Origin: Halocatena marina
Lineage (GTDB): Archaea; Halobacteriota; Halobacteria; Halobacteriales; Haloarculaceae
Length of the DNA: 64,000 nt
Assembly (NCBI RefSeq): GCF_023276375.1
Contig: NZ_JALLPK010000001.1
Span: forward strand, 3,534,001 to 3,598,000
Direction of reading: 5' to 3'
Shown: positions 18,656 through 29,252 of the stretch, piece by piece
Numbering within the stretch: the stretch's first letter is position 1
Layout of the letters: every line of letters starts with the position of its first letter
Made by a program: the position numbers and the translations under genes
The notes under the pieces: generated by a model
The model's database searches: none
Seen by the model: only the letters and a program-made list of their open reading frames with translations
What the model was told of the DNA's origin: nothing

Positions 18656-19327
18656 ATGCCGAATCAATCGTCGATTCTGACTGATGATGTTGCAGAGATC
18701 GTGACCGATCTACAGCTCTTTCAGACGATTGCGGACGAAATGGAACGATGGCTCGGCAGCGATTCGTCAGGGCACGACATGGCTCACGCGTGGCGTGTCT
18801 TTGATGTTGGCGTACGACTGGCTGATATCGAGAACGCCAACTGTGACGTGGTCGGTGCTGCTGCGTTGACCCACGACGTCCATCGTTCACTAGGTGCGGA
18901 TGATGAGTACGTTCATCCCGAAGACACCCTTTCTGAAGTGCGTGCTATCTTAGCGACGACAGAATTTCCTGCAGAGCACATTGCGGATGTGCTTCACTGT
19001 GTCGAGGTTCACGACGAGTACGATTTCCGAGGGATTGAGCGTCCTGCTGAAACGATTGAGGCGGAAATCCTCCGTGATGCTGACAACCTCGACGCCATCG
19101 GTGCAGTCGGTATTGCACGAAACTTCGCGTTTACGGGCGTCGTCGGGAACCCGCTGTGGGCTCCCGATGGGCAGGAGTATTCCGGGCTCGGACACTTTCA
19201 CGATAAGCTGTATCACCTCAAAGATGAGATGAGCACGAACACTGCCCGGTCGGTCGCCGAGAAACGCCACGAATTCTTGGAACTGTTCGAAGAACAGTTC
19301 AAAAAAGAATGGGGCGAAGAGCTATAG
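18656..19327 (+). CDS. HD-domain phosphohydrolase
   Basis: This 223-residue protein belongs to the HD superfamily of metal-dependent phosphohydrolases. The metal ligands are a His in SGHDMAHAW, the HD pair in ALTHDVHRS, a later His in CVEVHDEYD and Asp in ILRDADNLDAIGAVG. The family is that of uncharacterised archaeal HD hydrolases of about 200-230 residues, possibly acting on nucleotides. It has its own promoter region after the ferredoxin and faces prf1. Confidence 0.85.
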   Translation: MPNQSSILTDDVAEIVTDLQLFQTIADEMERWLGSDSSGHDMAHAWRVFDVGVRLADIENANCDVVGAAALTHDVHRSLGADDEYVHPEDTLSEVRAILATTEFPAEHIADVLHCVEVHDEYDFRGIERPAETIEAEILRDADNLDAIGAVGIARNFAFTGVVGNPLWAPDGQEYSGLGHFHDKLYHLKDEMSTNTARSVAEKRHEFLELFEEQFKKEWGEEL

Positions 19328-19452
19328 AATGGAGTGAAGAGCTGTGACTCGCGGCGAAGTGTACGACCAATTCATCGTACAGCGAATAGGTCAGTGAGTT
19401 ATTGTACGGGTACTGTGTGTCCCACAGTTTGAAAATACGACAGACACCGTGT

Positions 19453-20697
19453 TTAGATTCCCGTGGAGTAACGAAGGATTCCACCAACGCCCCCGAACGC
19501 GTTCATCAGTTGTTCGCCTTCCTCGAAGTCCGTAGAGATGAACTTCGTTTCGGTTCCTCGTTGCTCTGCGATGGAGATCAGGTGCTCGATGATGTCCTCA
19601 CGCTCCCCGTCTTCGGAGGAGACGACCGCATCGCACTCCGAACAGTCGTGATCAGGTGTGTTCTTGCGCTGGTCGATGATCTCACGCTCTTCGTGTTCGT
19701 TCGGACAGATGTAGGTCACCACGTCCTCGCGGAGATCTTCACTCACCAGTAGACGGTCGACGGCACCCATCACGAGATTCTGACGGGTCGGCTCGAAGCC
19801 GTAGGTGGCGAGATCTCCCTGATGGAGTTCCTTGAAGAACTCGTTCATTTGGGATTTGTCCTTCATTACCTCCGTTTCTGCGAGTGCCTCGCCTGCCGCA
19901 TCGACGAGGTCGGACAGACCTGACTCGTCGGTGTAGGAGACATCGAACTTCCCGAGAACTAAGTCCTGAAGCTCGTGGTGGAGATATTCACCATCGAGGA
20001 ACTCGTCTTTGGTAGGCGATGGACCTCCGACGAGTACGCCGTCCATATCGTGGCGATCGGGAACGAACAGGTCGTTTGCCATCTCTGCGACCTCTTGATA
20101 GAAGTTGTCGATGGCCTCTAGACGGAGTCGGTGGAATCGTTGGGCTGACTGTCCACCTTTTCGCTGCTTGCCCGGCACGAGTGAAGAGGCGCTTTTGACG
20201 GGTTCGACTCGCTTTCCTTTCAGCCATCCGACGTTCGCCTCGCGCCGGTCGAGAACGATGAGCCCGTAGAGTCCTTTCTCACCCAACATCTCTGCAAGCG
20301 GTTCGGTGAGGAACGCAGAATCACAGTGGTAGATGAACGACTGGATCGGTTCGGGTGGTTTCTCAAGCACTCGTGTGACCATGTCGGTCTGGCCACCGCC
20401 GGTGTTAATCGCGCCCGAGAAGAGCACCATCCCGTTTTCCGGTGGGTTATCGTAGTAGCGCAGCCTGTCTTTGATGCTTGTGAGAGCGTCCTGAACGGCT
20501 GTTCTGGTCTGTTTCGATTTGATGTTCGACGCTTCGCTGTGCTCTTGGGTGACGTGAGCGACGATGTCGCTAATCTGACGGTCTGGGGGAACATAGATCG
20601 AGACGAGCTGCGTTCCCGAGCCCGTATATTCGGTTAGTTCCTCGATTACTTTCTTGAATTCATATTTTCGACGGTCCGACTGGTCGTCTTCATTCAT
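19453..20697 (-). CDS. prf1: Peptide chain release factor aRF1
   Basis: The protein has about 414 residues from the ATG at 20697 and terminates translation at all three stop codons. The stop-recognition motif NIKS is at residues 58-61. The peptidyl-tRNA hydrolysis loop RKGGQSAQRF carries GGQ at 181-183. The C-terminal domain with CPNEHEERE and the C-x2-C pair DCSECD is also typical of the archaeal factor. The frame runs to 20763, but the extra 22 residues are not conserved. It is divergent from the MinD-like gene. Confidence 0.95.
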   Translation of the reverse strand: MNEDDQSDRRKYEFKKVIEELTEYTGSGTQLVSIYVPPDRQISDIVAHVTQEHSEASNIKSKQTRTAVQDALTSIKDRLRYYDNPPENGMVLFSGAINTGGGQTDMVTRVLEKPPEPIQSFIYHCDSAFLTEPLAEMLGEKGLYGLIVLDRREANVGWLKGKRVEPVKSASSLVPGKQRKGGQSAQRFHRLRLEAIDNFYQEVAEMANDLFVPDRHDMDGVLVGGPSPTKDEFLDGEYLHHELQDLVLGKFDVSYTDESGLSDLVDAAGEALAETEVMKDKSQMNEFFKELHQGDLATYGFEPTRQNLVMGAVDRLLVSEDLREDVVTYICPNEHEEREIIDQRKNTPDHDCSECDAVVSSEDGEREDIIEHLISIAEQRGTETKFISTDFEEGEQLMNAFGGVGGILRYSTGI

Positions 20698-20780
20698 TGA
20701 TGGGAGTAGATGGATGAGCCGTAAGTACCCTTTGCACCGAGGGAAGGGTTTAGTGTCTCTCACGTTGAGATAGGATACAT

Positions 20781-21725
20781 ATGAGTGGGTGGGCCTACGC
20801 CATTGCAGGTGGAAAAGGAGGTGTCGGGAAGACGACCACCGTTGCTAACCTCGCAACCGCGCTCTCGGCCGCCGGATATGAGGTAGTTGGTGTTGATGTC
20901 GATCTCGGCATGGCAAATCTCGGACCGGTCGTTGGCGTCGAACCTGATGACGCCGAAACAATTCATGATGTGCTCTCTGGTGAGACCGGTATCAGTGCAG
21001 CAACGTACGAAACCGATCGCGGATTCTCGGTTATTCCTGGGACCCAAGGTCTCGATAAGTATGCAGAAGCTGATCCATCACGGTTGAAATACGCTGTCGG
21101 ACCGCTGAAAGAGGAGTACGACGTTGTCTTGCTTGATACGAGTGCTGGTCTCTCTCACGAGGTGATGGTACCGCTTGGTCTCGCTGATAAGACCGTGCTC
21201 GTCACCACACCGGACGTCGTGGCGATTAGGGATGCGGCAAAAACCGGCGAACTCACGACTCGTGTTGGCGGAACTGTCGAGGGCGTCATGGTCAACCGGG
21301 CGCGTGAAGATGAGGAAACACAGCAACTCATTGACGAACTCGGAGATGAGGTCCTCGCTTCGATCCCGGAAGATTCCGCGATCACCATGAAACACGTCGT
21401 TGCACGCACCGGCAGCCCGGCAGCGAAGGCGTTTTCTGATCTCGCAGCGACCATCGTTGGCGTCGATGAGCTCCAAGAGACCGAAAGCGAGTACGCTTCA
21501 GCCACTGCCTCAAGCGAAAGTAGCGAGGGCGGTGAAGACGTCGATGACGCTGTCATTGAAGCTGAAGACGCTGATGAGGATACGACTGACGCAGCAGGAA
21601 GCGGTCCAGTAACGACAGCCGCTTACGACGAAGCGCGAGCTGGCAGTGATTCGTTCTTCACAGAGGAGCGAGAAGAAGAAAAGCGAGCCAGTGCGCTCGG
21701 TCGGCTTCGACGCATCTTCGACTGA
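20781..21725 (+). CDS. MinD/ParA-like ATPase with acidic C-terminal tail
   Basis: This 314-residue P-loop ATPase of the SIMIBI class has a deviant Walker A, GGKGGVGKTT, near residue 10, a Walker A' of VDVDLGMANL and a VLLDTSAGL Walker B. Archaeal paralogues (MinD2/MinD4 in Haloferax) place chemosensory arrays and motility machines at the poles rather than positioning FtsZ. Residues 235-300 are a Ser/Glu/Asp/Thr-rich linker ending in a short basic helix (EKRASALGRLRRIF) that could be a membrane-targeting helix. Which paralogue it is cannot be decided here. A 36-residue membrane peptide follows after 26 bases. Confidence 0.85.
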   Translation: MSGWAYAIAGGKGGVGKTTTVANLATALSAAGYEVVGVDVDLGMANLGPVVGVEPDDAETIHDVLSGETGISAATYETDRGFSVIPGTQGLDKYAEADPSRLKYAVGPLKEEYDVVLLDTSAGLSHEVMVPLGLADKTVLVTTPDVVAIRDAAKTGELTTRVGGTVEGVMVNRAREDEETQQLIDELGDEVLASIPEDSAITMKHVVARTGSPAAKAFSDLAATIVGVDELQETESEYASATASSESSEGGEDVDDAVIEAEDADEDTTDAAGSGPVTTAAYDEARAGSDSFFTEEREEEKRASALGRLRRIFD

Positions 21726-21751
21726 TCTTCAGATAATCAAAATACACTACT

Positions 21752-21862
21752 ATGGTTAACGAGAGTAGTCGGGTTCCACTGTGGTGGGTTGTGTTGTTCC
21801 TCCTCCTAGCACTCGGTGTTGGGGCAGCAGTCGTACTCTCCCTCAGTGGTGGGACGCTCTGA
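21752..21862 (+). CDS. 36-residue single-helix membrane peptide
   Basis: A short frame starts MVNESSRVPLWW and continues with a hydrophobic helix of about 22 residues (LWWVVLFLLLALGVGAAVVL) ending SLSGGTL. It lies 26 bases after the MinD-like gene on the same strand, so it may be co-transcribed. The polar N-terminus and single helix suggest an inserted small membrane protein. It is too short for standard gene calling; no homologue is recognised. Confidence 0.5.
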   Translation: MVNESSRVPLWWVVLFLLLALGVGAAVVLSLSGGTL

Positions 21863-21930
21863 GTGCTTATTCTGCGACTAAGTGCTCGCGGTCACAGAAG
21901 ATATTTATCTGATTAGTTACCATTGTGGGT

Positions 21931-22500
21931 ATGCGTCGTCGCGTTCTTCTCGTTTCTCTCGGGAGTCTGGTGACTGGCTGTCTTGCCTCGTCCGCTGACC
22001 GAGAGTACCACATCGCTGATCTTTCGGTGACGTCGACTCCCGGCCGTTCCTCGGCAATCGCGTTCACGGCGTCTGTGAGTAACCAGCGAGTGTCTCCAGA
22101 CAGTCGAGGCGCACTCTCACTCTCGCTCACGAACAATAGTCGAGAGACACAGGAAGTGGTTGCTGGAACGGTTCCACCGTTCGGCGTAGTGACTGCCACA
22201 CGCGTGGATGATAGCGGTCAGTTCCTGCTCTGGCGCAACTACGAGGATGAAGGATGCGTCAATATCACTGACGGTGCCGTCTGTAGTATCGGTAGTATCA
22301 CCGAACTTTCCCCCGGTGAGCGGCTCTCTCGGCGGTACGAGATCCTCCCTCCAACAACTGAAATTCATCCCAAGAAAACGGTTCCCCCCGGAGCCGGTCG
22401 CTACCGCATCTCTGATACGCTCTCTTACAGTACGGGAGCCGGCTCGCAAAGAACAGAACTCTCCTTTGACGTCGAGTTCACGCTGAAAGCGGTTGCGTGA
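21931..22500 (+). CDS. Predicted lipoprotein of unknown function
   Basis: The protein has 189 residues from the ATG at 21931. It has a basic start (MRRRVLLVSLGS), a short hydrophobic stretch and a lipobox ending LVTGC at about residue 17, so it should be secreted and lipid-anchored. The rest is beta-rich with an LSLTNNSRETQEV segment resembling secreted Ig-like folds found in haloarchaeal surface proteins. No named domain is recognised. It could be co-transcribed with the small membrane protein that follows. Confidence 0.65.
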   Translation: MRRRVLLVSLGSLVTGCLASSADREYHIADLSVTSTPGRSSAIAFTASVSNQRVSPDSRGALSLSLTNNSRETQEVVAGTVPPFGVVTATRVDDSGQFLLWRNYEDEGCVNITDGAVCSIGSITELSPGERLSRRYEILPPTTEIHPKKTVPPGAGRYRISDTLSYSTGAGSQRTELSFDVEFTLKAVA

Positions 22501-22538
22501 GTACACCATTTTTTACGTATGAGTGACAAAGAACTGCC

Positions 22539-22763
22539 ATGACTATCCGTGAAAAATTATTCTCGTTCAGTTGGGATGCCTGGAATCATCCGTGGAGAGC
22601 AATGGCCTTGACACCAGTGTTTAGTTTTGTTGGTGTAACGATTGGCTACTTGGGAGGTGTCCACCTCGTTGACTCATCACTGTGGGTGAAGGTCGCACCG
22701 ACACTTTTCACGATCGGGACGTTGTATGTTGGCTACGCTCTTCTGGCAGTGATTGATGAGTGA
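22539..22763 (+). CDS. Small membrane protein of unknown function
   Basis: The 74-residue protein has two hydrophobic helices (about residues 20-40 and 50-70), joined by a short outside loop with VHLVDSSLW. The N-terminus is amphipathic. It follows the lipoprotein gene by 38 bases on the same strand and converges on argS. No family is recognised. Confidence 0.55.
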   Translation: MTIREKLFSFSWDAWNHPWRAMALTPVFSFVGVTIGYLGGVHLVDSSLWVKVAPTLFTIGTLYVGYALLAVIDE

Positions 22764-22823
22764 CTTGTCTTCATGAAACTGTTCACCGTCGCAATCGGAG
22801 TTCTCGTGTCGATGACTCGTTTT

Positions 22824-24587
22824 TCACATCGACGTCGGTGCAGCGATTCCGAGGACTGAGAGCGCGTTCGCGATCGTGTGACGCGACGCCTCGACGAGCG
22901 CCACTCGTTCGTCTCGAACGCTCTCTTCGGCCGTGAGCACCGGGCATTCGCGGTAGAAGACGTTGAACGTCTCGGCGAACGTCCGTGTGTAGGTCGCCAC
23001 ACGATGCGGTTCGAGTTCGTTGGCTGCTCGTTCGATGACAGCAGGGAATCGTGCAATGACGCGCAGTAGGTCGCGCTCTTCCGGAGTCGTGAGCACAGAT
23101 CCATCGAGGACAACACTGTCTGTGCCTTCTTCTGTGTTTGCGCGCGCTTCATCGAGAATGCCACACGTCCGCGCGTGAACGTACTGGACGTAGGGTGCCG
23201 ATTGCGCTTCGAAGTCCAACGCACGATCCCACTCGAACGTAATCGCTTTCGTGGGCTGTTTCGAGACGATATCGTAGCGGACAGCACCAATTCCGACCTG
23301 CCGGGCGATGCGATCGATATCGTCGTCGTCCAACTCGTCGTCGCGGATCCGGGTGTCGAGTCGCTGTTCGACCTCCTCACGAGCGCGAGCAATTGCCTCA
23401 TCGAGCAGATCATCGAGATCGATTCCAGTTCCCTGTCGGGTGCTCATTTTCCCGTCCGGGAGGTTCACATAGGAGTAGAGCACTTGCTCCAGCTGGTCGG
23501 TCTCGTTTCCGAGAAGCGAGAGCGTCGTTCGGAGCTGGGCGGCCTGTAGTTCGTGGTCTTCGCCGAGCACCGTCACCGATCGATCGAAGTTCTCGAACTT
23601 CCATTCGTGGTGAGCGAGATCGCGCGTCGGGTAGAGACTGGTTCCATCGGAGCGGAGAAAGACGAGATTCTTATCAATGCCGTGTGCATCGAGTTCGAGC
23701 TGCCATGCCTCATTCTCGTAGACCGCCCCATCGAGCTCCTGCAGCCGATCGATTACATCGTCAGTCGACCCATCGCGCATGAACTTCGTTTCGTGGACGA
23801 ACGCATCGAACATCACTGGGAGCCGAGCGAGACACTCGCGCATCCCGCCGAGCACTTGCTCGACGACTGTCTGAACCCGTTCGTAGGTCTTCTCATCATT
23901 CGCCTCGAGACCTTGCATGATCGCTTCGATTTCAGCTTCGGCTTCCGAGACGTCGGATTCGTCTGCCGTCTCCAAGAATTCGTTTCCTTTTCGATAGTAG
24001 CGTACGAGCTCGTAGTCCGCACGATCCTGAGCTGGCTCGGGAAGATCGCTCTCATCGAACGTTTCGTAAGCCCACGTGAACACGGCCATCTGCCGACCAG
24101 CGTCGTTGACGTAGTAGTGACGTTCGACATCAGACCCTGCAAAATCGAGCACGTTTGCGAGTGCATCACCGATGATTGGATTACGAGCGCGACCGACGTG
24201 AACAGGTCCCGTCGGATTGGCACTCGTGTGCTCGACAACGACATTCGTTCCGGTCCGATCGAGACGCCCGTAGGACTCGTTCTGTGCTGCAGTCAGGGTT
24301 CCATCGAAGTAGCTCTCGCTCGGCAGGAAGTTGATGTACGGTCCTGCTGTCTCGACGTGACCGACGTATTCGGAGTCAGTTGTGTCGATCTCTGCGGCGA
24401 TCTCTGCGGCGACCTTGGGCGGTGCCGCGCCAGCCTCGCTTGCCAGCCGGAAGGCGACGCTCGTCGCGAGCACCGCCGCAACATCGTCTGGTGGTTCCTC
24501 GATAGCAAGATCGTCGACTTCGTACCCAACCGCCGAAAGTGCATCAGCGAGGACCGCTTCCACCTCCTCGCGGAACGATAGGAACAT
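22824..24587 (-). CDS. argS: Arginyl-tRNA synthetase
   Basis: This 587-residue class I synthetase charges tRNA-Arg. The HIGH-like motif is PVHVGRARN in the [12 protein letters not shown] context. The KMSKS equivalent is KMSTRQGT. The DALR anticodon-binding domain occupies the C-terminus, ending [11 protein letters not shown]. The N-terminal additional domain (residues 1-110) that recognises the tRNA D-loop is present. Length is normal. Confidence 0.96.
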   Translation of the reverse strand: MFLSFREEVEAVLADALSAVGYEVDDLAIEEPPDDVAAVLATSVAFRLASEAGAAPPKVAAEIAAEIDTTDSEYVGHVETAGPYINFLPSESYFDGTLTAAQNESYGRLDRTGTNVVVEHTSANPTGPVHVGRARNPIIGDALANVLDFAGSDVERHYYVNDAGRQMAVFTWAYETFDESDLPEPAQDRADYELVRYYRKGNEFLETADESDVSEAEAEIEAIMQGLEANDEKTYERVQTVVEQVLGGMRECLARLPVMFDAFVHETKFMRDGSTDDVIDRLQELDGAVYENEAWQLELDAHGIDKNLVFLRSDGTSLYPTRDLAHHEWKFENFDRSVTVLGEDHELQAAQLRTTLSLLGNETDQLEQVLYSYVNLPDGKMSTRQGTGIDLDDLLDEAIARAREEVEQRLDTRIRDDELDDDDIDRIARQVGIGAVRYDIVSKQPTKAITFEWDRALDFEAQSAPYVQYVHARTCGILDEARANTEEGTDSVVLDGSVLTTPEERDLLRVIARFPAVIERAANELEPHRVATYTRTFAETFNVFYRECPVLTAEESVRDERVALVEASRHTIANALSVLGIAAPTSM

Positions 24588-24836
24588 ACACGCGCTATTC
24601 CGCCAGTGCGGATAGGGATACTGAATCTAATTAGTGATCGGTCTGTACCACCTACTACATACTAGTGGTTCACTTACTGCCTCATCACACCACATTGGTT
24701 CGCTTTGTACGGTTCGGAAATGCTATTCTGACGCTCTGCTTCGATGACAAACACGGTACAACTCCCTCACTGTTCCAAATTTGAGAAGCGTTTCACATTC
24801 GGTACGCTTATCAGCGATGACTACGGACGATGAAAT

Positions 24837-25535
24837 ATGGCAGAATCGACTGGCGTCACAGTTGGTGCCGACGAGCGCGAGGTGCTGAAGGTGCTTGCGC
24901 TCGACGGCGCGTTGGAAGGACAGGCGCAGGTGTCGTGTTCCAGTCTTGGAGGTCGTCTTGACGTCTCGACGCAGACGGTCTCGCGTCGATTCCAACGGCT
25001 CGATGAGGCGGGACTCATCGACCGACAGATCGTTTCCGACGGACAGCTCGTATCGACGACCGACGCGGGAAAGCGTGTGCTTCGGCGCGAGTACGCCGAC
25101 TACCAGCGTCTCTTCGAGCGTGAACAGGGTATCGAACTCACTGGGATGGTGACCGGCGGCATGGGTGAGGGCAAACACTACATCTCACTCTCTGGCTACA
25201 TGCGTCAGTTCACGTCGAAATTGGGCTACGAGCCGTTCGCGGGCACACTGAACATCGACCTCGACGAAGCGAGCGTTCACGCCCGTGCTGGTCTCGAATC
25301 GATCGATCCGATCCGAATCGATGGGTGGGAGAACGACAACCGAACGTACGGACCTGCATTCTGTTGGTCTGCTCATGTTGAGGGCAACGGTCGGACGTAC
25401 GATTCTGCTCACGTCATCGCACCAGAGCGGACACACCACGCTGACGATCAACTCGAACTCATCGCACCCGATCGGCTGCGTGATGAACTGTCGGTAGAAG
25501 ACGGCGACGAACTCACAATCCATGTCGAGAAGTGA
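24837..25535 (+). CDS. ribK: CTP-dependent riboflavin kinase with N-terminal winged helix
   Basis: This 232-residue archaeal riboflavin kinase makes FMN using CTP. Residues 1-95 are a winged-helix domain ([20 protein letters not shown]), and residues 100-230 are the RFK (DUF120) domain with [25 protein letters not shown] and the [13 protein letters not shown] end. The HTH domain suggests that it also regulates riboflavin genes, as proposed for RbkR-type fusions. The stop overlaps the next gene, ribB, by 14 bases in another frame, which fits co-translation. Confidence 0.93.
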   Translation: MAESTGVTVGADEREVLKVLALDGALEGQAQVSCSSLGGRLDVSTQTVSRRFQRLDEAGLIDRQIVSDGQLVSTTDAGKRVLRREYADYQRLFEREQGIELTGMVTGGMGEGKHYISLSGYMRQFTSKLGYEPFAGTLNIDLDEASVHARAGLESIDPIRIDGWENDNRTYGPAFCWSAHVEGNGRTYDSAHVIAPERTHHADDQLELIAPDRLRDELSVEDGDELTIHVEK

Positions 25536-26190
25536 ACCACAGCACGCGAGCACTGTCGAGGACGTAATCGGTGCGTTCGGTCGTAACGAACCCGTCCTCG
25601 TTCACGACGCTGCCGACCGTGAGGGTGAAACAGATCTGATCTATCCGGCCGGAGCTGTCACACCCGACGCAGTTGCACAAATGCGCAACGACGCTGGCGG
25701 ACTGATTTGTGTCGCTCTCTCGGATTCAGTCTGTGAGACGTTCGACCTTCCGTTTGCACAGGATATCATCGATCATCCCGTGAGTTCGAATCTCGATCTC
25801 GCGTACGACGACCGATCATCGTTTTCGCTCACCGTCAACCACCGCGATACGTACACCGGTATCACTGACGACGACCGGTCGCTCACGATCAGAAAGCTCG
25901 CGGACGCGGCCACAGTCGGTGAAGAGTTCGATTTCGCTACGGAATTTCACGCGCCGGGACACGTCCACCTCCTTCGGGCCGCGCCGAATCTTCTCTCGGA
26001 CCGACAGGGACACACCGAGTTCGGACTCGCGTTGGCCGACGCTGCGGGACAGCCACCTGCTGTCGTCGTCTGTGAAATGCTCGATGACGAAACCGGAGCG
26101 GCTCGCTCGCCAACCAGTGCTCGCGCCTATGCACAACACCACGATCTCGCTTTCATCGAGGGAAGAGATCTTATCGACCGACTCGGTTGA
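25522..26190 (+). CDS. ribB: 3,4-dihydroxy-2-butanone 4-phosphate synthase
   Basis: This 222-residue RibB makes the four-carbon unit of riboflavin from ribulose 5-phosphate. The active-site loop [16 protein letters not shown] contains the acidic metal ligands. The later [10 protein letters not shown] and RQGHTEF segments supply the His and Thr-Glu residues. It stands alone, without the fused RibA domain seen in bacteria. It overlaps ribK by 14 bases. Confidence 0.95.
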   Translation: MSRSEPQHASTVEDVIGAFGRNEPVLVHDAADREGETDLIYPAGAVTPDAVAQMRNDAGGLICVALSDSVCETFDLPFAQDIIDHPVSSNLDLAYDDRSSFSLTVNHRDTYTGITDDDRSLTIRKLADAATVGEEFDFATEFHAPGHVHLLRAAPNLLSDRQGHTEFGLALADAAGQPPAVVVCEMLDDETGAARSPTSARAYAQHHDLAFIEGRDLIDRLG

Positions 26191-26283
26191 AAGCGAGCTC
26201 AACGCTGCGAGATCCGTATGCAGCGTACGCACTGGCTCGTCCTCCAACCAGATGCCGACGAATAGATGTTTCAGTGAAAAGAG

Positions 26284-27567
26284 CTATCGACTGATATCCG
26301 CGCCGATCTCATCGAGCGTGGCGAAGAAGTTAGGGAACGATACGTCCACGTGTTCTGCGTTCTCGACCGTCGTCGTTCCTTTTGCGGAGAGGCCCGCGAT
26401 TGAGAGCGCCATGATAATCCGATGGTCGTCGTATCCAGCGACGCGTGCGCCCTGAAGCGTTGATTCCTCACCGTGGATTGTGAGCGTATCGTGCGCTTCT
26501 GTGACCGCTCCACCGAGCTTGTCGAGTTCGTTCGCCATAGCTGCCACGCGATCGGTCTCCTTGTATCGGACGTGTTCGCAGTTCACGATGTGTGTCTCCC
26601 CGTCTGCGGCTGCCCCGAGCACCGCGATCGTTGGGAGGAGATCGGGCGTATCACCCACGTCCACTTCGATGCCAGTGAGGGTCGAGCGCTCGACGGTGAT
26701 AACGCCCGCATCACGGTCCCAGTCAATGTCTGCGCCCATGCGTTCGAGGATATCCACAATGGCAATATCACCCTGTGCGCTCGGATAGACGCCTTCGACG
26801 ACGAGCGTGCTGTCGGCTGCCAGTGCACCGGCTGTGAGAAGGTACGAGGCCGATGAGAAATCCCCAGGAACCGTGTATTCTCCCGATTCGGGACGGTAGT
26901 CCTGCCCACCTTCGACGGCGAATCCGCTCTCAGTCCGCTCGGTTTCGACGTCGAACGCATCGAGCACTTCACGCGTGATGTCGACATAGGGTGCAGACTT
27001 GAGCTCGGTTTCGAGTTCGATGGTGATGCCGTCGGTCGTAACGCCACCGGCCATCAACAGCGCCGTGACGTATTGGGACGAGACATCGCCCGGAATCGAG
27101 ACAGATCCGCTTTCGATTGGTCCGCCGAGGACGAGCGGTGCCTGTCCGTTCTCACGAGTGCTCTCTGCCCGTCCACCGAGTTGTTCGATGGCGTCGAGTA
27201 GTGGTCCCTGTGGTCGTGAACGGAGTGAGTCGTCACCGGTGAGTACCGTCAGTCCATCGGCCAATGCGGCTGTCGCCGTGATCAGTCGCATCGTCGTTCC
27301 ACTGTTCGTACAATCGATGACGTTGTCGGGAACGTTCGGGCGGCCATCGAAGCCGGTGATCGACAGTGGTGCGTCTCGATCGTCTACGGAGCCACCGTAC
27401 GCCTCAACGGCTCGCATCGTCGCGCGCGTGTCAGCACTCACGAGCGGGTTGTGGATGGTCGCACCGTCGGCGTATCCCGCCGCGAGGATCGCTCGATGCG
27501 TGTAACTCTTCGACGGCGGCACACGAACACGACCCGTGACCGCAGAGCGCGAAATCGCTACGTCCAT
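26284..27567 (-). CDS. aroA: 5-enolpyruvylshikimate-3-phosphate synthase
   Basis: The protein has about 427 residues from the ATG at 27567 ([12 protein letters not shown]); the long upstream extension of the frame to 27957 has a composition unlike the rest and is not coding. EPSP synthase joins shikimate 3-phosphate and PEP in aromatic amino-acid synthesis. Key motifs are [10 protein letters not shown], the NSGTTMRL loop, [11 protein letters not shown] and [14 protein letters not shown]. Length and both inverted half-domains are normal. No other aro gene lies in the window. Confidence 0.95.
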   Translation of the reverse strand: MDVAISRSAVTGRVRVPPSKSYTHRAILAAGYADGATIHNPLVSADTRATMRAVEAYGGSVDDRDAPLSITGFDGRPNVPDNVIDCTNSGTTMRLITATAALADGLTVLTGDDSLRSRPQGPLLDAIEQLGGRAESTRENGQAPLVLGGPIESGSVSIPGDVSSQYVTALLMAGGVTTDGITIELETELKSAPYVDITREVLDAFDVETERTESGFAVEGGQDYRPESGEYTVPGDFSSASYLLTAGALAADSTLVVEGVYPSAQGDIAIVDILERMGADIDWDRDAGVITVERSTLTGIEVDVGDTPDLLPTIAVLGAAADGETHIVNCEHVRYKETDRVAAMANELDKLGGAVTEAHDTLTIHGEESTLQGARVAGYDDHRIIMALSIAGLSAKGTTTVENAEHVDVSFPNFFATLDEIGADISR

Positions 27568-27969
27568 GCTTGTGGCTTGTGTCCGCTGGTTATACGATTT
27601 GCGAGTCGTGCGAAGTGGTGGTGCAATGCACCGTTCTGGTTCTGGGCCAGTGCAGCAATTTCGTTGCTGCTCTGTGACCGCTTTTCGGCGATTGATGTCA
27701 CGACGGATGAGGCCACGTCTCACGCAATGTTTATGATTTAAACGGCAATTATTACGAGTATGGACTACAGATGTCCCATCGCAGCGAGCACCGGAAGCAA
27801 CAACATCAACACCGGGATGCTTCGATTTGCGACAGGGATGTTTGTGGGGAAACCCGTTACACAGCGAGGCTCGACGTTCGATACGTTCGGGAACGCGACG
27901 GCTCGCTTGCGCCCACGGTATCGTAACGGACACTCCCCGGCCGATGGTCACGGTCATCGATCCTGATCG
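27568..27969. other. Intergenic region between aroA and the DUF5794 gene
   Basis: 402 bases separate the divergent genes. A TTTATGATTTAAA-like TATA region near 27730-27742 points rightwards and may start the transcript of the DUF5794 gene, leaving a long leader. A 68-codon frame at 27760-27966 has an Arg/Gly-rich, non-acidic composition and is not called. No RNA gene is recognised. Confidence 0.4.
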
Positions 27970-28923
27970 ATGAGTACGTCACACCACCCAGTTGCGCTTC
28001 GCTTGGAACGTCACGTCGGTCCTGGGACGAGATTGCTTACGACCGTCATGGCGTTGCCGCTCGTGGACGGTATCTTTCCTGCGCTTATTATCGCCGGAGC
28101 GGTTGACTCCGTGCTCGGGATTCTCGAAGTTGGGCTGCTCGTATTCGGTGGTAGCGCGACCCTCTCGGTCGTGCTCGCCGAAATGAGTGGCTCCCGTCGT
28201 GAGCAGGTTGTCTCGATACTTGCCGTCGGTTCGATCATCGTCAGCCTTGCGGCCGTTGAAGCTGCGCTTGCGCCGACGATCGAGTCGCTGCTCGTCCTCG
28301 AGACGTTCGAGCGTTTCGCTGCACTGGTCATTCTTGCGATTGCCGCGAAAACCGTGAGTGCGACCGTCGGCGAGTATCTTCCGAGTCCCGGCGTCATCAT
28401 TGGATTCGGGTTGCTCGCAAGCATCGATCCGTCGAACATGGAACTCGTGTTCACGACTGATCTGTCTCTGATCATCCGTAGTACGGCGGCAGCCGGTGTG
28501 GGCGTTGCGTTCGCGCTCGGGGCTGCACTTGCGGGACCGACCCTCCGAAAACTGGTCGGACTCGACTACTTCCGGTTCGGAAGTGCGGTTGCCCTCGGTG
28601 TCCTCTCACTATCGATTCTCGGATTCATCTCCGACCAGATCCCCCTTGCGCTCGCGGTGCTCGCAGTGACTGCGCTGCTCTCGATCGATCTCAGTGGAAC
28701 CCACGAAAACGAAACCGAGCGTGACGACGGCCCGGACACGTCACCCAATGACTGTGACTGTGGCCACACTCATACTGGTAGCACCGACACAGACACTGAT
28801 CGTGTGCCAGATGAACCTGAGACCGAATCTGGTTCCGGCGCGATTACTGATGGTGGTCGGCCATCCGAACTTGAATCCGCAGCTGAACCAGCTACCGAAT
28901 CCGAACGCGTTCCGTGGCTCTAA
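27970..28923 (+). CDS. DUF5794-type haloarchaeal membrane protein
   Basis: The 317-residue protein has about seven hydrophobic helices over residues 20-240 and an acidic C-terminal tail of about 75 residues. The tail is rich in Thr/Asp/Glu and holds a C-D-C-G-H-T-H-T segment that might bind metal. The core ([16 protein letters not shown] near the start, [13 protein letters not shown] near the end) matches a conserved haloarchaeal family of unknown function. It lies 37 bases before a zinc-ribbon gene, suggesting an operon. Confidence 0.75.
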   Translation: MSTSHHPVALRLERHVGPGTRLLTTVMALPLVDGIFPALIIAGAVDSVLGILEVGLLVFGGSATLSVVLAEMSGSRREQVVSILAVGSIIVSLAAVEAALAPTIESLLVLETFERFAALVILAIAAKTVSATVGEYLPSPGVIIGFGLLASIDPSNMELVFTTDLSLIIRSTAAAGVGVAFALGAALAGPTLRKLVGLDYFRFGSAVALGVLSLSILGFISDQIPLALAVLAVTALLSIDLSGTHENETERDDGPDTSPNDCDCGHTHTGSTDTDTDRVPDEPETESGSGAITDGGRPSELESAAEPATESERVPWL

Positions 28924-28960
28924 GGGGCAACGTTTAGGCGATTCACACGCTGGCTTACGT

Positions 28961-29194
28961 ATGGCCGAAAAGGGAAACCGTGTCGTTCAGGGTCGAATGG
29001 TCACGCCAGGATCACTCGCTGAACTCATTGAGGGCGACTCGGTAATGGACGCCGAACCGATCGAGGATGCCAACCGCGAGTGTCCGGACTGTGGTGGCTC
29101 TGTTCTCTCTGTCGGGTATATGCCGTCCGTTATGGAGTTCGTTACTGGCTATAAATGTCAAGATTGCGATTGGAAAACGACAGATCGGGAGTGA
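28961..29194 (+). CDS. DUF5795-type zinc-ribbon protein
   Basis: This 77-residue protein has two CxxC pairs, CPDCGG and CQDCDW, spaced about 28 residues apart, typical of a zinc ribbon. The N-terminal half (VQGRMVTPGSLAELI) is a conserved haloarchaeal segment. The function is unknown. The ATG at 28961 starts MAEKGNRVVQ just after the membrane-protein stop, so the two are probably co-transcribed. The tRNA-Trp gene follows 58 bases later. Confidence 0.75.
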   Translation: MAEKGNRVVQGRMVTPGSLAELIEGDSVMDAEPIEDANRECPDCGGSVLSVGYMPSVMEFVTGYKCQDCDWKTTDRE

Positions 29195-29252
29195 CTCTTG
29201 GGTTCGGGTGAACCGAAACCGATTTACGGAAGATTACCGTTTCCAGTGATGC

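Noticed and set aside
23553..24581. Plus-strand frame of 342 codons opposite argS
   Set aside because: Antisense shadow of argS; no recognisable domain or promoter.
27760..27966. 68-codon frame between aroA and the DUF5794 gene
   Set aside because: The composition is basic and Gly/Arg-rich, unlike the acidic proteome, and no conserved motif is present, though a TATA-like box precedes it.
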